11,584 nt of DNA from JBEVMS01 sp040508515 (GCA_040508515.1 JBEVMS010000204.1:1-11584); one strand, 5' to 3'. Positions 1 to 8,299 are shown, counted from the first letter of the stretch. Translations and numbers: made by a program. The notes: generated by a model from the letters alone, not told the origin.

Positions 1-212
1 CTGATGCCGCTATGGCGCGCGATAGGTGGCTTGATCTGCCGCGCCACCAGCCGCTGGTCGAGCTCGATTCGCGTCTGCTAAGCGAAGGTGAGCTGCAAGA
101 GTACGCAAAGCGACCGGCGGCCGCCGCGCCATCGACCGCTTTGAATCCTTTAGGGAGCGGGTGTGGGTGTAACCACGAGACGTTGCACAAAGGACGCAAC
201 AGATGGAGTGAT
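1..212. other. left flank without a supported gene
   Basis: This stretch lies downstream of the phosphoesterase gene. A plus-strand frame is open from the window edge to 227 and would overlap the end of the phosphoesterase gene convergently. Its first 40 or so codons have plausible codon use, but the tail (from about 150 on) is rich in Gly, Cys, Asn and Arg and does not look like a protein end. I recognise no family. It could hold the 3' end of a gene starting outside the window. A short inverted repeat (GTTGC at 182-186, GCAAC at 196-200) follows the phosphoesterase stop, but with a 5-bp stem and no T run it is too weak to call a terminator. Confidence 0.3.
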
Positions 213-1934
213 TCAGGCCTTCTTTGATGTAGCCGTCTGGAAGTCCAGTGCGTCGGTGAGGTCGCCCGGTGCCGGGCCGCCAGCGGCGAGCATGGCTTCT
301 TCGCGCGCTTTCAGGCCGGGCAGTTTCTGCAGCCCGAAGCGGCGGGTGATGAAGCGGGCGATCGAGCCGGTGTCGTAGATGGTGTGGTCGACGTGGCCTT
401 TCTTGGCGAACGGCGACACCACCAGCGCGGGCACGCGCGTGCCCGGCCCCCAGCGGTCACCCTTGGGCGGCGCCACGTGGTCCCACCAGCCGCCGTTCTC
501 ATCGAAGGTGATCAGCACCAGCATCTGCTTCCACAGCGGGCTCTTGCGCAGCGCCTCGACCACGGTGGCGATATGCCGGTCGCCGGCCTCGACGTCGGAA
601 TAGCCGGCGTGCATATTGAGATCGCCCTGCGGCTTGTAGAAGGTCACCGGCGGCAGTTTGCCGGCGGCGACATCGGCCAGGAAGCGGTTGCTGCGCGCGG
701 TTTCGCCGAGGCCGCCGTCACGCAGATGCTTGGCGCGCGCGGTGCTGCCAGGAGCCAAGTTGGCGAAATAGTTGAACGGTTGGTGGTGCGCCTGGAAGTT
801 GGGCTTTTCCGGGAACTCGTCCGGGCTGCCTTCGCCGTGCCCGTCCAGCGCGGCCTGCCAGGCACCGGCATACCAGGCCCAGTCGACGCCTTTGGCATCG
901 AGCATGTCACCCAGGTGCGCATGGGTCTGCGGTACCAGCGTGTTGGCGCTGTTGGCATCGGCCAGCAACGGATTGTTCGGGTCGGTGTTGAAGCCCGGCG
1001 CGTAGGGCGGCCCGATCGTGTTGACGGCCCAGAAATCCGGCGTCAGCACGCTTTGCGAGACGAACTTAGGCTTGCCATCCATCGCGCTGGCCGGTGAATC
1101 GGGCGCCAGCTTCAAGCGCGTATCGGTGGCCGTCCCGCTCTCGGTCACCGCGATGCCGAACTTGGCCGGGCTCTGATCGGCCTTGGGATAGAACGGCGGC
1201 TGCGCGGCGACCAGGTACTGGTGGTTCAAGAACGAGCCACCAAAGGCACCCATGAAGAAGTTGTCGCACAGGGTGTATTCCTGGGCCAGCCGCCACAGTC
1301 GCAGATTGACCGCGGTATCGCCGTAGTGGCCCATCAGCTGCGCGCCGGTGTTGCCCCAGGCGACGAACATGTCGTTCTTGCCGCCGTTGATCTGCATCTG
1401 GTTCTGGTAGAACAAATGCCACAGATCGTGGGTGACCACGCCATGCGGCAATGGCTCGCCCTCGGCGGTATGCAGCGCCCAGGGTGCGTTGGGCAGGCCG
1501 CTGATGTCGTGCTCGCCGATCTTGTACTTGCGATGGTTGACGGTCTGCTCCTGCGGCACCAGACCGCCCCATACCGGCGGCAGTGCGGCCAGCGGCCGAC
1601 CGTCGCGATCGCGCTGTTGGTATTGCTCCGGACTGAGCGCGGCCAACGGTTGCTGCAGGCCGGGGAAATCGGCGAACAGGTTGTTGAAGCTGCGGTTTTC
1701 CGCGTAGATCACCACCACATGCTGGATGTGCTGTTTGAGCAGCGCATCCAGTTGCGCATCGCTGGGGGCGACCGGCGACGCGCTATCGGCACCCGCCGAG
1801 GCAAGAACCTCGCCACCGCCCAGCGCCAACAACGCGCCGGTGGTGGCCAGACCGCCCAGCACCCGGCGGCGACTGGGATCGAGCGGCGTATCGGTGTCAG
1901 GGCTGGGCGTATCGGCGGTTTTCTTGGTCGTCAT
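213..1934 (-). CDS. Tat-exported phosphoesterase (AcpA / phospholipase C family)
   Basis: This is a 573-residue hydrolase of the phosphoesterase family (alkaline-phosphatase superfamily) that includes acid phosphatase AcpA and bacterial phospholipases C. The N-terminus has a twin-arginine signal (SRRRVLGG, residues 21-28) followed by a hydrophobic Ala/Leu/Gly stretch, so it should be exported folded. The core begins with HVVVIYAENRSFNNLF (72-87), where Glu79-Asn80 match the family's metal-binding pair. GNTGAQLMGHY (194-204) is the region where the nucleophilic hydroxyl residue is expected, probably Thr196. ITFDENGGWWDHVAPP (475-490) and GPGTRVPALVVSPFAKKG (496-513) are the C-terminal metal-site signature. 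The substrate (phosphomonoester or phospholipid) cannot be read from sequence. It lies 28 bp downstream of an S10 peptidase gene and is probably the last gene of that operon. No strong Shine-Dalgarno precedes the ATG; the start is chosen because it gives a normal Tat n-region. Confidence 0.88.
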   Translation of the reverse strand: MTTKKTADTPSPDTDTPLDPSRRRVLGGLATTGALLALGGGEVLASAGADSASPVAPSDAQLDALLKQHIQHVVVIYAENRSFNNLFADFPGLQQPLAALSPEQYQQRDRDGRPLAALPPVWGGLVPQEQTVNHRKYKIGEHDISGLPNAPWALHTAEGEPLPHGVVTHDLWHLFYQNQMQINGGKNDMFVAWGNTGAQLMGHYGDTAVNLRLWRLAQEYTLCDNFFMGAFGGSFLNHQYLVAAQPPFYPKADQSPAKFGIAVTESGTATDTRLKLAPDSPASAMDGKPKFVSQSVLTPDFWAVNTIGPPYAPGFNTDPNNPLLADANSANTLVPQTHAHLGDMLDAKGVDWAWYAGAWQAALDGHGEGSPDEFPEKPNFQAHHQPFNYFANLAPGSTARAKHLRDGGLGETARSNRFLADVAAGKLPPVTFYKPQGDLNMHAGYSDVEAGDRHIATVVEALRKSPLWKQMLVLITFDENGGWWDHVAPPKGDRWGPGTRVPALVVSPFAKKGHVDHTIYDTGSIARFITRRFGLQKLPGLKAREEAMLAAGGPAPGDLTDALDFQTATSKKA

Positions 1935-1962
1935 GGCAGGCGATCAGGGCATGGGCTGGGGA

Positions 1963-3534
1963 TTATCGGGCTGGCGCGGCCTCGTCGTAGAACCGCGATA
2001 GATCGGCCTTGAGCTGGGTCAGCGAGGTCGTATCCAGATAGATCATATGGCCTGAAGGGTAGAAACCGTACTGAATGTTCTTGCGCAGCGAGGCATCCAG
2101 GCCGAGGTGGCCAAGATCGAATTCCGTGGCGTAGAACGGGGTTGCCAGATCGTAGTAGCCGTTGGCGGAAAACACCCTCAGATGCGGGTTGCGGCGGATC
2201 GCGTCGCCCAGGTCCTGGCCCACGTAGGTGGCCTGGATCCAGCCGCCGCTTCCCTTGCGTTTCCAGTCCCAGCCGCGGTTGATTACGCCGTAGTTGTTGG
2301 GGCGGTAGCTTTGCGTGTCGTCGGTGTATTTCAGTTCGCTGGCGGCGTATTGATTGAACGCCGCCATGTAGGCACCGGTGGCCGCGTCGCTGGCGGCGTC
2401 ACCATCGGGCGTCTCGCCGGCGGCATCCGGGTCGATCCCTTCAAAACGGCCGTCCAGACGTCCCACCGTGCGACGCTGGTCGCGCAGCAATTCCTTGCGG
2501 AAGCGGCTGGGATCGAGGCGCAGATTGGCGTCAAGGATGTAGCGTGTCGACAGGCCGGTGTAGCGCGCCAGCTCTGCGGCGATGCGCTGCGCCTCGGCCG
2601 GCGGTAGCGCATCGCCTTGCGCCAGCGCCTGGGTGTAGTCGGTGCTGGCGAAATGCCGTACCTGGGCCAGGAAACTGGCAATGTCGGCTGGCTTTTTGGG
2701 CACCTTGTTGTGGTACCAGGCGATCGCCGCCTCGGTGGGCAAATTGACGATATAGCCGTGGTCGATCCCCGGCGCGGCCACGGCGAAGTCCAAGATCGAG
2801 GACATCAGCACCACGCCGTTGAAGTCCATGCCCTGGTCTTGCAAGCGCTTGACCAGTACCGCCGAGCGGGTGGTGCCGTAGCTCTCGCCGAACAGGAACT
2901 TGGGTGAGTTCCAGCGACCATTGACGCTCACGTAGCGGGTGATGAACTTGGCGAAGGCGTCGGCATCCTGATCGACGCCGTAGACGCTCTTGCCCTCGGT
3001 CTTGCCGACCAACTGCGAATAGCCGGTGCCCGGCGCGTCGATGAAGACCAGGTCGGATTTGTCCAGCAGGCTGTCGTTGTTGTCCACCATGCGGTAGGGC
3101 GGCGGCGCGATCGATTGATCGCCGTTGTTGGCCACCCGCACCGGCCCGATCGAGCCCATGTGCAGCCACATGCTGGAAGAACCCGGACCGCCGTTGTAGA
3201 TGAAGGTGACCGGCCGCTTGCCCGGCTTGCCGTCATCGGCGGTATAGGCGACGTAGAAAAAGCTGACCGTGGGCTGGTCCTTGTCGTCGCGGATCAGCAA
3301 GGTGCCGGTGGTAGCCTTGTAGCTGATCGAGCGATTGCCGATGCGCACGCTGTGTTTGGTAACCACCGCGCGCTCGGGCGGTATCGCGGCCTCAGGTGCC
3401 TCGGCGTGATCGGTTTTTTTCTCGGCATGAGGCTTGGCGGCTTGGTTGTCGTCGTGCTGCTGCGCTTGCGCGCCGAGCGACCCGAGCGTCAGCAGGACGG
3501 ACAGGCTCAGCGCCGTAAGAGAGATGGCTCGCAT
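1963..3534 (-). CDS. secreted serine carboxypeptidase, peptidase family S10 (copy 2)
   Basis: The 523-residue protein belongs to the bacterial S10 serine carboxypeptidases, which remove C-terminal residues from peptides. Residues 1-25 form a Sec signal peptide (hydrophobic core, then GAQAQ), followed by a charged His/Asp/Lys-rich linker. Family motifs are intact: the oxyanion-hole loop FIYNGGPGSSSMW (111-123), DAPGTGYSQ (166-174), and GESYGTTRSA (216-225) with nucleophile Ser218. The remaining triad members are probably Asp462 (GYYDLATPF) and His496 (PSGHMIYL). All catalytic residues are present, so activity in the periplasm or outside the cell is expected. It is a clear paralogue of the next gene upstream, 16 bp away, and precedes the phosphoesterase by 28 bp. 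The start is supported by GAAGGA at a 6-nt spacing and by the clean signal peptide. Confidence 0.92.
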   Translation of the reverse strand: MRAISLTALSLSVLLTLGSLGAQAQQHDDNQAAKPHAEKKTDHAEAPEAAIPPERAVVTKHSVRIGNRSISYKATTGTLLIRDDKDQPTVSFFYVAYTADDGKPGKRPVTFIYNGGPGSSSMWLHMGSIGPVRVANNGDQSIAPPPYRMVDNNDSLLDKSDLVFIDAPGTGYSQLVGKTEGKSVYGVDQDADAFAKFITRYVSVNGRWNSPKFLFGESYGTTRSAVLVKRLQDQGMDFNGVVLMSSILDFAVAAPGIDHGYIVNLPTEAAIAWYHNKVPKKPADIASFLAQVRHFASTDYTQALAQGDALPPAEAQRIAAELARYTGLSTRYILDANLRLDPSRFRKELLRDQRRTVGRLDGRFEGIDPDAAGETPDGDAASDAATGAYMAAFNQYAASELKYTDDTQSYRPNNYGVINRGWDWKRKGSGGWIQATYVGQDLGDAIRRNPHLRVFSANGYYDLATPFYATEFDLGHLGLDASLRKNIQYGFYPSGHMIYLDTTSLTQLKADLSRFYDEAAPAR

Positions 3535-3540
3535 GATAGT

Positions 3541-3546
3541 TCCTTC
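3541..3546 (-). promoter_or_regulatory. Shine-Dalgarno of the second S10 gene
   Basis: On the minus strand GAAGGA lies 6 nt before the ATG at 3534, inside the 16-bp gap between the two S10 genes. It fixes the start and shows that the downstream paralogue has its own initiation site within the operon. Confidence 0.6.
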
Positions 3547-3550
3547 GGCC

Positions 3551-5116
3551 TTAGCGCTGCGGCGCGGCGTCGTCGTAGAAATGGCTGAGGTCGACCTTGA
3601 CCTGCTTCAGCGCTTCGGGATTGAGATAGATCATGTGGCCGGAAGGGTAGTAGCGGAACGACAGGTTGTGGCGCAGCGCCGGGTCCAGCTGCATGTGCGC
3701 CAGGTCGTACTCGGTGATGTAGAACGGCGTGGCGAAATCGAAATAGCCGTTGAGCGACAGCACCTTGAGGTTGGGGTTGGTGCTCATCGCATGGGCCAGG
3801 TCGCCGGCCACGTAGGCGGTCGGCAGCGGGCGGCGCATGCCGGCGGCACGGTGCTTCCAATCCCAACTGCCGATGATCTCGTCGAAGGTGGGGCGGTAGT
3901 CCAGATCGCTGTGGAATTTCAGCTCGCTGCTGAGGTAATCGTGGAAGGCCGCCACGAAGGCGCCGTTGATGCCAGTGTCGGAGGCGTCGTAATCGGGGTT
4001 CTCGCCAGCGGCGTCCTCGTCGATGCCTTCGAAACGGCTGTCGAAACGCCCCAGCGTGCGATGCTGGTCGCGCAGCAGCTCCTTGCGGAAGCGGCCTGGA
4101 TCGATGCGCAGGTTGGCCTCCTTGATGTAGTCCACCGGCAAGCCGGTATAGACGGCCAATTGCTGCGCTACCGCGTCGACTTGCGCCGCCGGCAGGTTTT
4201 GCCCCTGCGCCAACGCGGCGGCATAGGGACCGGCCGCATAGCGGCGCACGTCGTCCAGAAAGCTCTTGAGGTCTGCGGGTTTGTTAGCCAGCTTGTCGTG
4301 GTACCAGGCGCTGGCCGCGAAGCTGGGCAGGTAGCCGACGTAGACTTCGTCATAGCCGGGCATGCGCACGGCATAATTGAGGATCGAGGACATCAGGATC
4401 ACGCCGTTGATCGCCATGCCCTGATCCTGCAGCCTGTCGACCAGGGCCGCCGAACGGGTGGTGCCATAACTTTCGCCGAACAGGAACTTGGGCGAATTCC
4501 AGCGCTGGTTGCGGCTGACGTAGCGCGTGATCGCGCGGGCGAACGCGGACAGATCCTGATCCACGCCCCAGAAATCCTTGCCGGTGGCCTTGCCCAGCGG
4601 ACGCGAGTAACCGGTGCCGACGGCGTCGACAAACACTAAGTCGGACTTGTCCAGCAGGCTGTCGGGATTGGGCAGCATGCGGTAGGGCGCTGGCGCGGTG
4701 GCCTGGGGGCTGGCCGTCTCAATCCGCTCCGGGGCGAACGAGCCCATATGCAGCCACATGCTGGAGGAGCCGGGACCGCCGTTGTAGAGGAAGGTCAGCG
4801 GGCGCTTGCCCGGTTGGGCGCCGTCCAGCGTATAGGCGACATAGAACACCGTGGCCTGCGGCTGGTTTTTGTCGTCGCGGATGATCAGGTTGCCGGCGGT
4901 GGCGGTGTAGTTGAGATGCTTGCCGCCGATGGTGGCGCTGTGGTGGGTGACCACGACCTGCTCGCTGCTCGGCACGGCCGGATCGGCGACGCTGGCGGCT
5001 TTGGCGGGTGCGGCGGTGTCATCGTCATCGGCGGCCAGCGCGCCGCTGAGCGGACTCAACAACAAGCTGGCGGTGAGAGTGGCGGCGAGGTAACGGCGCA
5101 GGATCGGCGTGTGCAT
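3551..5116 (-). CDS. secreted serine carboxypeptidase, peptidase family S10 (copy 1)
   Basis: This 521-residue S10 peptidase is the upstream member of the tandem pair. The frame is open further up to 5209, but the ATG at 5116 is preferred because it opens directly into a good signal peptide (basic RR at 7-8, hydrophobic stretch, then ALA before Ala/Asp residues near 28-29). The upstream extension is not secretory-looking. Motifs: YNGGPGSSSMW (111-121), DAVGTGYSR (164-172), GESYGTTRSA (214-223) with nucleophile Ser216, Asp460 (GYFDFATPF) and His494 (PSGHMIYL). It aligns with the downstream copy along its whole length with few gaps, indicating gene duplication. The main visible divergence is in the linker after the signal peptide and in the 375-430 region. 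As first gene it probably sets expression of the downstream peptidase and phosphoesterase. No obvious Shine-Dalgarno is seen at this ATG, so the exact start is less certain than the function. Confidence 0.9.
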   Translation of the reverse strand: MHTPILRRYLAATLTASLLLSPLSGALAADDDDTAAPAKAASVADPAVPSSEQVVVTHHSATIGGKHLNYTATAGNLIIRDDKNQPQATVFYVAYTLDGAQPGKRPLTFLYNGGPGSSSMWLHMGSFAPERIETASPQATAPAPYRMLPNPDSLLDKSDLVFVDAVGTGYSRPLGKATGKDFWGVDQDLSAFARAITRYVSRNQRWNSPKFLFGESYGTTRSAALVDRLQDQGMAINGVILMSSILNYAVRMPGYDEVYVGYLPSFAASAWYHDKLANKPADLKSFLDDVRRYAAGPYAAALAQGQNLPAAQVDAVAQQLAVYTGLPVDYIKEANLRIDPGRFRKELLRDQHRTLGRFDSRFEGIDEDAAGENPDYDASDTGINGAFVAAFHDYLSSELKFHSDLDYRPTFDEIIGSWDWKHRAAGMRRPLPTAYVAGDLAHAMSTNPNLKVLSLNGYFDFATPFYITEYDLAHMQLDPALRHNLSFRYYPSGHMIYLNPEALKQVKVDLSHFYDDAAPQR

Positions 5117-5226
5117 GGTCGTCCGAAGAGGGGGGCAAGCCCTAACCATGCACGCTGTACGGGTCGCTGCGCCTGTGACGGAAGTACTGGATGACGCTAG
5201 TCCGCCCATGCTGGCAGGACGAAAGT

Positions 5227-5268
5227 GTCGCAGGCTGGCGTTTTTGTGATGTCGAGCCCACCTGCGAC
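5227..5268 (-). terminator. inverted repeat after poxB, possible terminator
   Basis: In the 162-bp gap between poxB and the S10 gene, the minus strand has GTCGCAGG (5268-5261) and its perfect complement CCTGCGAC (5234-5227), with a further GGC/GCC pairing inside after a wobble and a mismatch. Only ACTTTCG follows, so there is no proper T run. It may end poxB transcription or act as a regulator site ahead of the hydrolase operon. The rest of 5117-5278 has no gene; it should hold the operon promoter, but I see no convincing -35/-10 pair. Confidence 0.3.
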
Positions 5269-5278
5269 GTCCCGTCGC

Positions 5279-7000
5279 TCAGCGCGTCAGGTTGACCTTG
5301 GCCAGGTCGACCAGTTGGCCGGCGCGCCCGTCCATTACCGCCTTGAGCAGGAACAGGCCGAACTTGGCCGCTTGATCGAAGCTGGTGCGCGGCGGCATCG
5401 CCAATTCTTGGCGTGCGGCCAGCACGTCCACCAGCACCGGCCCGTCGTGCGCCAATGCCTCGCGCAGGCCCGCCTCGAGCTGTTGCGGCTGTTCGATGCG
5501 AATCCCCTTGACGCCCATCGCCTCGGCCATCGCGGCGAAATTCGGATTGACCAGCGCGCAGCCGGTATCGAGAAATCCATTCGCTTTCATTTCCATCTCG
5601 ACGAAGCCCAGCGTGCCGTTGTTGAGCACGATCACCTTCACCGGCAAACCCAACTGGGTCAGCGTGATGAAGTCGCCCATCATCATGCTGAAGCCGCCGT
5701 CGCCGGACATGGAGATCACCTGCCGGCCCGGGTGACTGGCCTGGGCACCGATCGCCTGCAGCAGCGCGTTGGCCATCGAGCCGTGGTTGAACGAACCGAG
5801 CAGGCGCCGCTTGCCGTTGAGCTTGAGATAACGCGCTGCCCACACCGTCTGGGTGCCCACATCGCAGGTAAACACGGCGTCCTCGCTGGCCAGTTCGCTG
5901 AGCAACCGGGCCACGTATTGCGGATGAATCAGCTTGCTGTCCGGGCCGCTCTCGGCCAACGCATCGAGATCGGCGCGGGCCTTGCGGTAATGCGTCAGGG
6001 CCGCATCCAGATGGCCGCGGTCGGACTTGGCGTCGAGCCGGGGCAGCAGCGCATCCAGGGTGGCGGCGACATCGCCGAGCAGGCCCAGAGTGAGTGCGGT
6101 GCGATTGCCCAGCGCCTCAGCGCGCAGGTCGATCTGCGCCACCTTGGCCTGCTCCGGATAGAACTGCCGGTAGGGAAAGTCGGTGCCCAGCATGAGTAGG
6201 GTGTCGCAGTCCTTCATGGCGGCATAACCGGAGGCGAAGCCGATCAGCCCGGTCATGCCGACGTCGTAGGGGTTGTCGTGCTCGATATGCTCCTTGCCGC
6301 GCAATGCATGCACGATCGGCGCCTGCAGCGTCGCGGCCAGCTGCATCACCTGCGTTCGCGCGCCGGCGCTCCCGGCGCCGCACAACAGGGTGATCCGCCG
6401 CGAGCGGTTGAGCAGATCGGCCAAGGCGTCCAGGTCGGCGGCGGCCGGTACGATCGTGGGCCGGGACGGTCGCAGAAACGCCGGCACCGTGGCCTGCAGT
6501 TCCTTCAACACCACGTCGCCGGGAATCACCACCACCGCCACGCCACACTGGGCGATCGCGGTGCGCACCGCGCGCTCAAGCACCTGTGGCAGCAACTGCG
6601 GGTTGGAGACCAGCTCGACGTAGTGACTGCATTCGGCGAACAACCGCTCCGGGTGGGTGGCCTGGAAATAATCGATGCCGATCTCGCTGCTGGGAATGTG
6701 CGCGGCGATCGCCAACACCGGCACGCGGCTGCGCTGGCAATCGTAAAGTCCATTGATCAGATGCAGGTTGCCCGGCCCGCAGCTGCCGGCGCAGACCGCC
6801 AACTGACCGGTCAGCGCCGCTTCGGCACCGGCGGCAAAGGCCGCGGCCTCCTCGTGGCGCATGTGCATCCACTCAATCCGCTGGCGTTGGCGCAGCGCCT
6901 CGGTGATCCCATTGAGCGAGTCGCCCACCACGCCGTAGATACGCTGCACGCCGACGTTTTCCAGCAACTCGACCAGGTAATCTGCCCCGTTTCTTGCCAT
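5279..7000 (-). CDS. poxB: pyruvate dehydrogenase (ubiquinone), PoxB / pyruvate oxidase
   Basis: The 573-residue protein matches E. coli PoxB from end to end (572 residues there). PoxB is a TPP- and FAD-dependent peripheral membrane enzyme that decarboxylates pyruvate to acetate and CO2 and passes electrons to ubiquinone. The N-terminal pyrimidine-binding domain carries RIYGVVGDSLNG (20-31) and the catalytic glutamate Glu50 in RHEEAAAFAAGAEA. LAVCAGSCGPGNLHLINGLYD (67-87) and LAIAAHIPSSEIG (96-108) are nearly identical to the E. coli protein as I remember it. The central FAD domain spans roughly 185-335. The TPP/Mg site is MSGDGGFSMMMGDF (431-444) through VLNNGTLGF (458-466). The C-terminus (FGLFLLKAVMDGRAGQLVDLAKVNLTR) corresponds to the amphipathic lipid-binding tail, so membrane activation is probably retained. 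Acetolactate synthase is less likely because of the exact PoxB signatures and tail. Confidence 0.95.
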   Translation of the reverse strand: MARNGADYLVELLENVGVQRIYGVVGDSLNGITEALRQRQRIEWMHMRHEEAAAFAAGAEAALTGQLAVCAGSCGPGNLHLINGLYDCQRSRVPVLAIAAHIPSSEIGIDYFQATHPERLFAECSHYVELVSNPQLLPQVLERAVRTAIAQCGVAVVVIPGDVVLKELQATVPAFLRPSRPTIVPAAADLDALADLLNRSRRITLLCGAGSAGARTQVMQLAATLQAPIVHALRGKEHIEHDNPYDVGMTGLIGFASGYAAMKDCDTLLMLGTDFPYRQFYPEQAKVAQIDLRAEALGNRTALTLGLLGDVAATLDALLPRLDAKSDRGHLDAALTHYRKARADLDALAESGPDSKLIHPQYVARLLSELASEDAVFTCDVGTQTVWAARYLKLNGKRRLLGSFNHGSMANALLQAIGAQASHPGRQVISMSGDGGFSMMMGDFITLTQLGLPVKVIVLNNGTLGFVEMEMKANGFLDTGCALVNPNFAAMAEAMGVKGIRIEQPQQLEAGLREALAHDGPVLVDVLAARQELAMPPRTSFDQAAKFGLFLLKAVMDGRAGQLVDLAKVNLTR

Positions 7001-7008
7001 GGCGCTCG

Positions 7009-7015
7009 CTCCTTA
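7009..7015 (-). promoter_or_regulatory. strong Shine-Dalgarno of poxB
   Basis: The minus strand reads TAAGGAG eight nt before the poxB ATG at 7000. It is the best ribosome binding site in the window and confirms that start. Confidence 0.75.
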
Positions 7016-7193
7016 ATCCGATGACTTGCCACGAACGGCCAGGGCTGCTCGCCACGACCGTGCCCGAAGCAATGGAGAGTAGGCGGCGCGATGTCACGAT
7101 GACGTCGCCGTGGGGTTGCGCACCGCGGTCGCTCGCCGCGATCGGTTTGATCGATGGTTGGCCACCTCGCGCTGGTGGCGTAGGGCGAGAACG

Positions 7194-7221
7194 GCGAAAC
7201 GCGAAACGCGAAACGCGAAAC
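7194..7221. repeat. four tandem copies of GCGAAAC
   Basis: Four perfect head-to-tail copies of the 7-mer GCGAAAC run from 7194 to 7221, followed by a degenerate GCAAGGA unit. They end about 90 bp before the EamA start. Short 7-bp tandem repeats between genes are, as far as I recall, common in Xanthomonas genomes. Copy number could vary by slippage; no function can be read from the sequence. Confidence 0.85.
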
Positions 7222-7314
7222 GCAAGGAGGCGGGGAAGCGAAGCTGGTGCGAAAGGGTGCGGCGGTCGCTTTGGACGATTAGCATGTCCGGCTCTGCCGC
7301 CACTCCAATCACGC

Positions 7315-8277
7315 ATGCAAACCTTCGAACGTCTCGATGCGACCACGCTGGCGGCCATTGCGGTCGCCTTGCTGACCTGGTCGTCGGCCTATGCGGCGAT
7401 CGCCTTCGTGCTGCCCTCGCTGGCGCCGGCCCAGTTGGCTTTCGGTCGGTTGCTGATCGCCTCGCTGTGCTTTGCGCTGTTGTTGTTGGTCAAACGGGTG
7501 CCGCTGCCGTCCAAGCACGACTGGCCGGCGCTGGCGTTGCTGGGAGTGATCGGCCTGACCGTGTACCACCTGTGCCTGTGCTACGCGGAAACCCGCATCG
7601 CCAGCGGTACCGCTTCAATCATCATCGCCATGGCGCCGGCGGCCACCGCGGGGGTGTCGGCGATCTGGGTGCACGAGCGGCTGGGCTTGCGTAAGCTGGT
7701 GGGTCTGGCGGTGGCCTTGGTCGGCAGCGTGCTGGTGGTGCTGGCCAGCGGCAAGCAGGTGCGCTTCGAGCCGATGGCCGCGCTGGTGCTGATCTGCGTG
7801 CTGGCCACGGCGATCTACTTCGTCGGCCAGCGGCCTTACTTCATGCGTTCGAGCACTTTGGGCGTGACCGCGGTGACCTTTTTCGCCGGCACCCTGGCGG
7901 CCGCCCCGCTGGGTTTGCCCGGTTTCTATTCGGCGCTGCGTCACGCGCCGCCGGCGCACCTGATGGCCTTGGTCTGGCTGGGCGTGGCGCCGACCTTCAT
8001 CGGCTACCTCGCCTGGAACATGGCGATCAAGCGCCGCTCCGCCTCGCAAGTCTCCAGCTTTATCTATCTGTCGCCGCCGCTGGCGGTGCTGCTGGGCTGG
8101 TTGTGGCTGGGCGAACAACCGAAAGGGCTGATCCTGGTCGGCGGCGCGCTGACCGTCTCAGGCGTGGTGTTGGTAAATGCGCGCCGGCGCGTGGCGCCAG
8201 CCAAGGGCCTCGAACGAGTTTGCGAGCAACACGGATCTGACGCTGCAAATGTGTCCGCCAAAGCTGGCCCAGCGTAA
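7315..8277 (+). CDS. EamA/DMT-family transporter (ten-helix permease)
   Basis: This 320-residue inner-membrane protein of the drug/metabolite transporter superfamily has two EamA repeats. The first (about 10-145) ends with ETRIASGTASIIIAMAPAATAGVSAIWVHERL (92-123). The second (about 155-288) has the matching SQVSSFIYLSPPLAVLLGWLWLGEQPKG (244-271). Alternating hydrophobic segments give about ten helices. Members export amino acids, nucleosides or other small metabolites; the substrate cannot be told here. The hydrophilic tail of about 30 residues after VNARRR is longer than in many relatives. The frame stays open far upstream to 6994, but the ATG at 7315 gives the usual N-terminus directly before helix 1, while the upstream part reads as Arg-rich non-membrane sequence. 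No clear Shine-Dalgarno is visible. Confidence 0.88.
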   Translation: MQTFERLDATTLAAIAVALLTWSSAYAAIAFVLPSLAPAQLAFGRLLIASLCFALLLLVKRVPLPSKHDWPALALLGVIGLTVYHLCLCYAETRIASGTASIIIAMAPAATAGVSAIWVHERLGLRKLVGLAVALVGSVLVVLASGKQVRFEPMAALVLICVLATAIYFVGQRPYFMRSSTLGVTAVTFFAGTLAAAPLGLPGFYSALRHAPPAHLMALVWLGVAPTFIGYLAWNMAIKRRSASQVSSFIYLSPPLAVLLGWLWLGEQPKGLILVGGALTVSGVVLVNARRRVAPAKGLERVCEQHGSDAANVSAKAGPA

Positions 8278-8299
8278 CGCGGGGTTCGCTAACGTTTTT
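8271..8299 (+). terminator. probable terminator overlapping the EamA stop
   Basis: AGCG-T-AAC (8271-8278) can pair with GTT-CGCT (8284-8290) around a GCGGG loop with one bulged T. A T5 run follows at 8295-8299 after four bases. The stem is short and contains the TAA stop codon. It would separate EamA transcription from the dot operon. Confidence 0.45.

Larger units (their letters stand above)
7001..7314. other. divergent intergenic region, poxB and EamA
   Basis: This 314-bp gap separates two divergent genes and should hold both promoters. Frames are open on both strands, but they translate into Arg-rich low-complexity peptides and look like shadows. I see no convincing -35/-10 pair for either gene. 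A short palindrome, GTCA-CGA-TGAC at 7093-7103, lies about 93 bp upstream of the poxB ATG and could be an operator, but an 8-bp match is weak evidence. The heptamer repeat is listed separately. Confidence 0.5.

Noticed and set aside
182..200. terminator after the phosphoesterase gene
   Set aside because: The stem is only 5 bp and there is no T run in the direction of transcription.
1221..2012. 263-codon plus-strand frame opposite the phosphoesterase
   Set aside because: It covers the Tat signal and core motifs of the real gene and shows no family motif of its own.
3434..4639. 401-codon plus-strand frame opposite the first S10 gene
   Set aside because: The opposite strand has a full S10 catalytic triad and a signal peptide. 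The frame is a shadow rich in Val, Gly and Arg.
5225..6199. 324-codon plus-strand frame opposite poxB
   Set aside because: poxB matches its family along the whole length; this frame is His/Gln/Arg-rich shadow sequence.
7194..7221. CRISPR array
   Set aside because: The units are 7 bp and contiguous with no spacers, and no cas genes are present.
6994..7314. N-terminal extension of the EamA transporter
   Set aside because: It reads as Arg-rich sequence through the heptamer repeat and has no membrane segment. The ATG at 7315 gives the usual family start.
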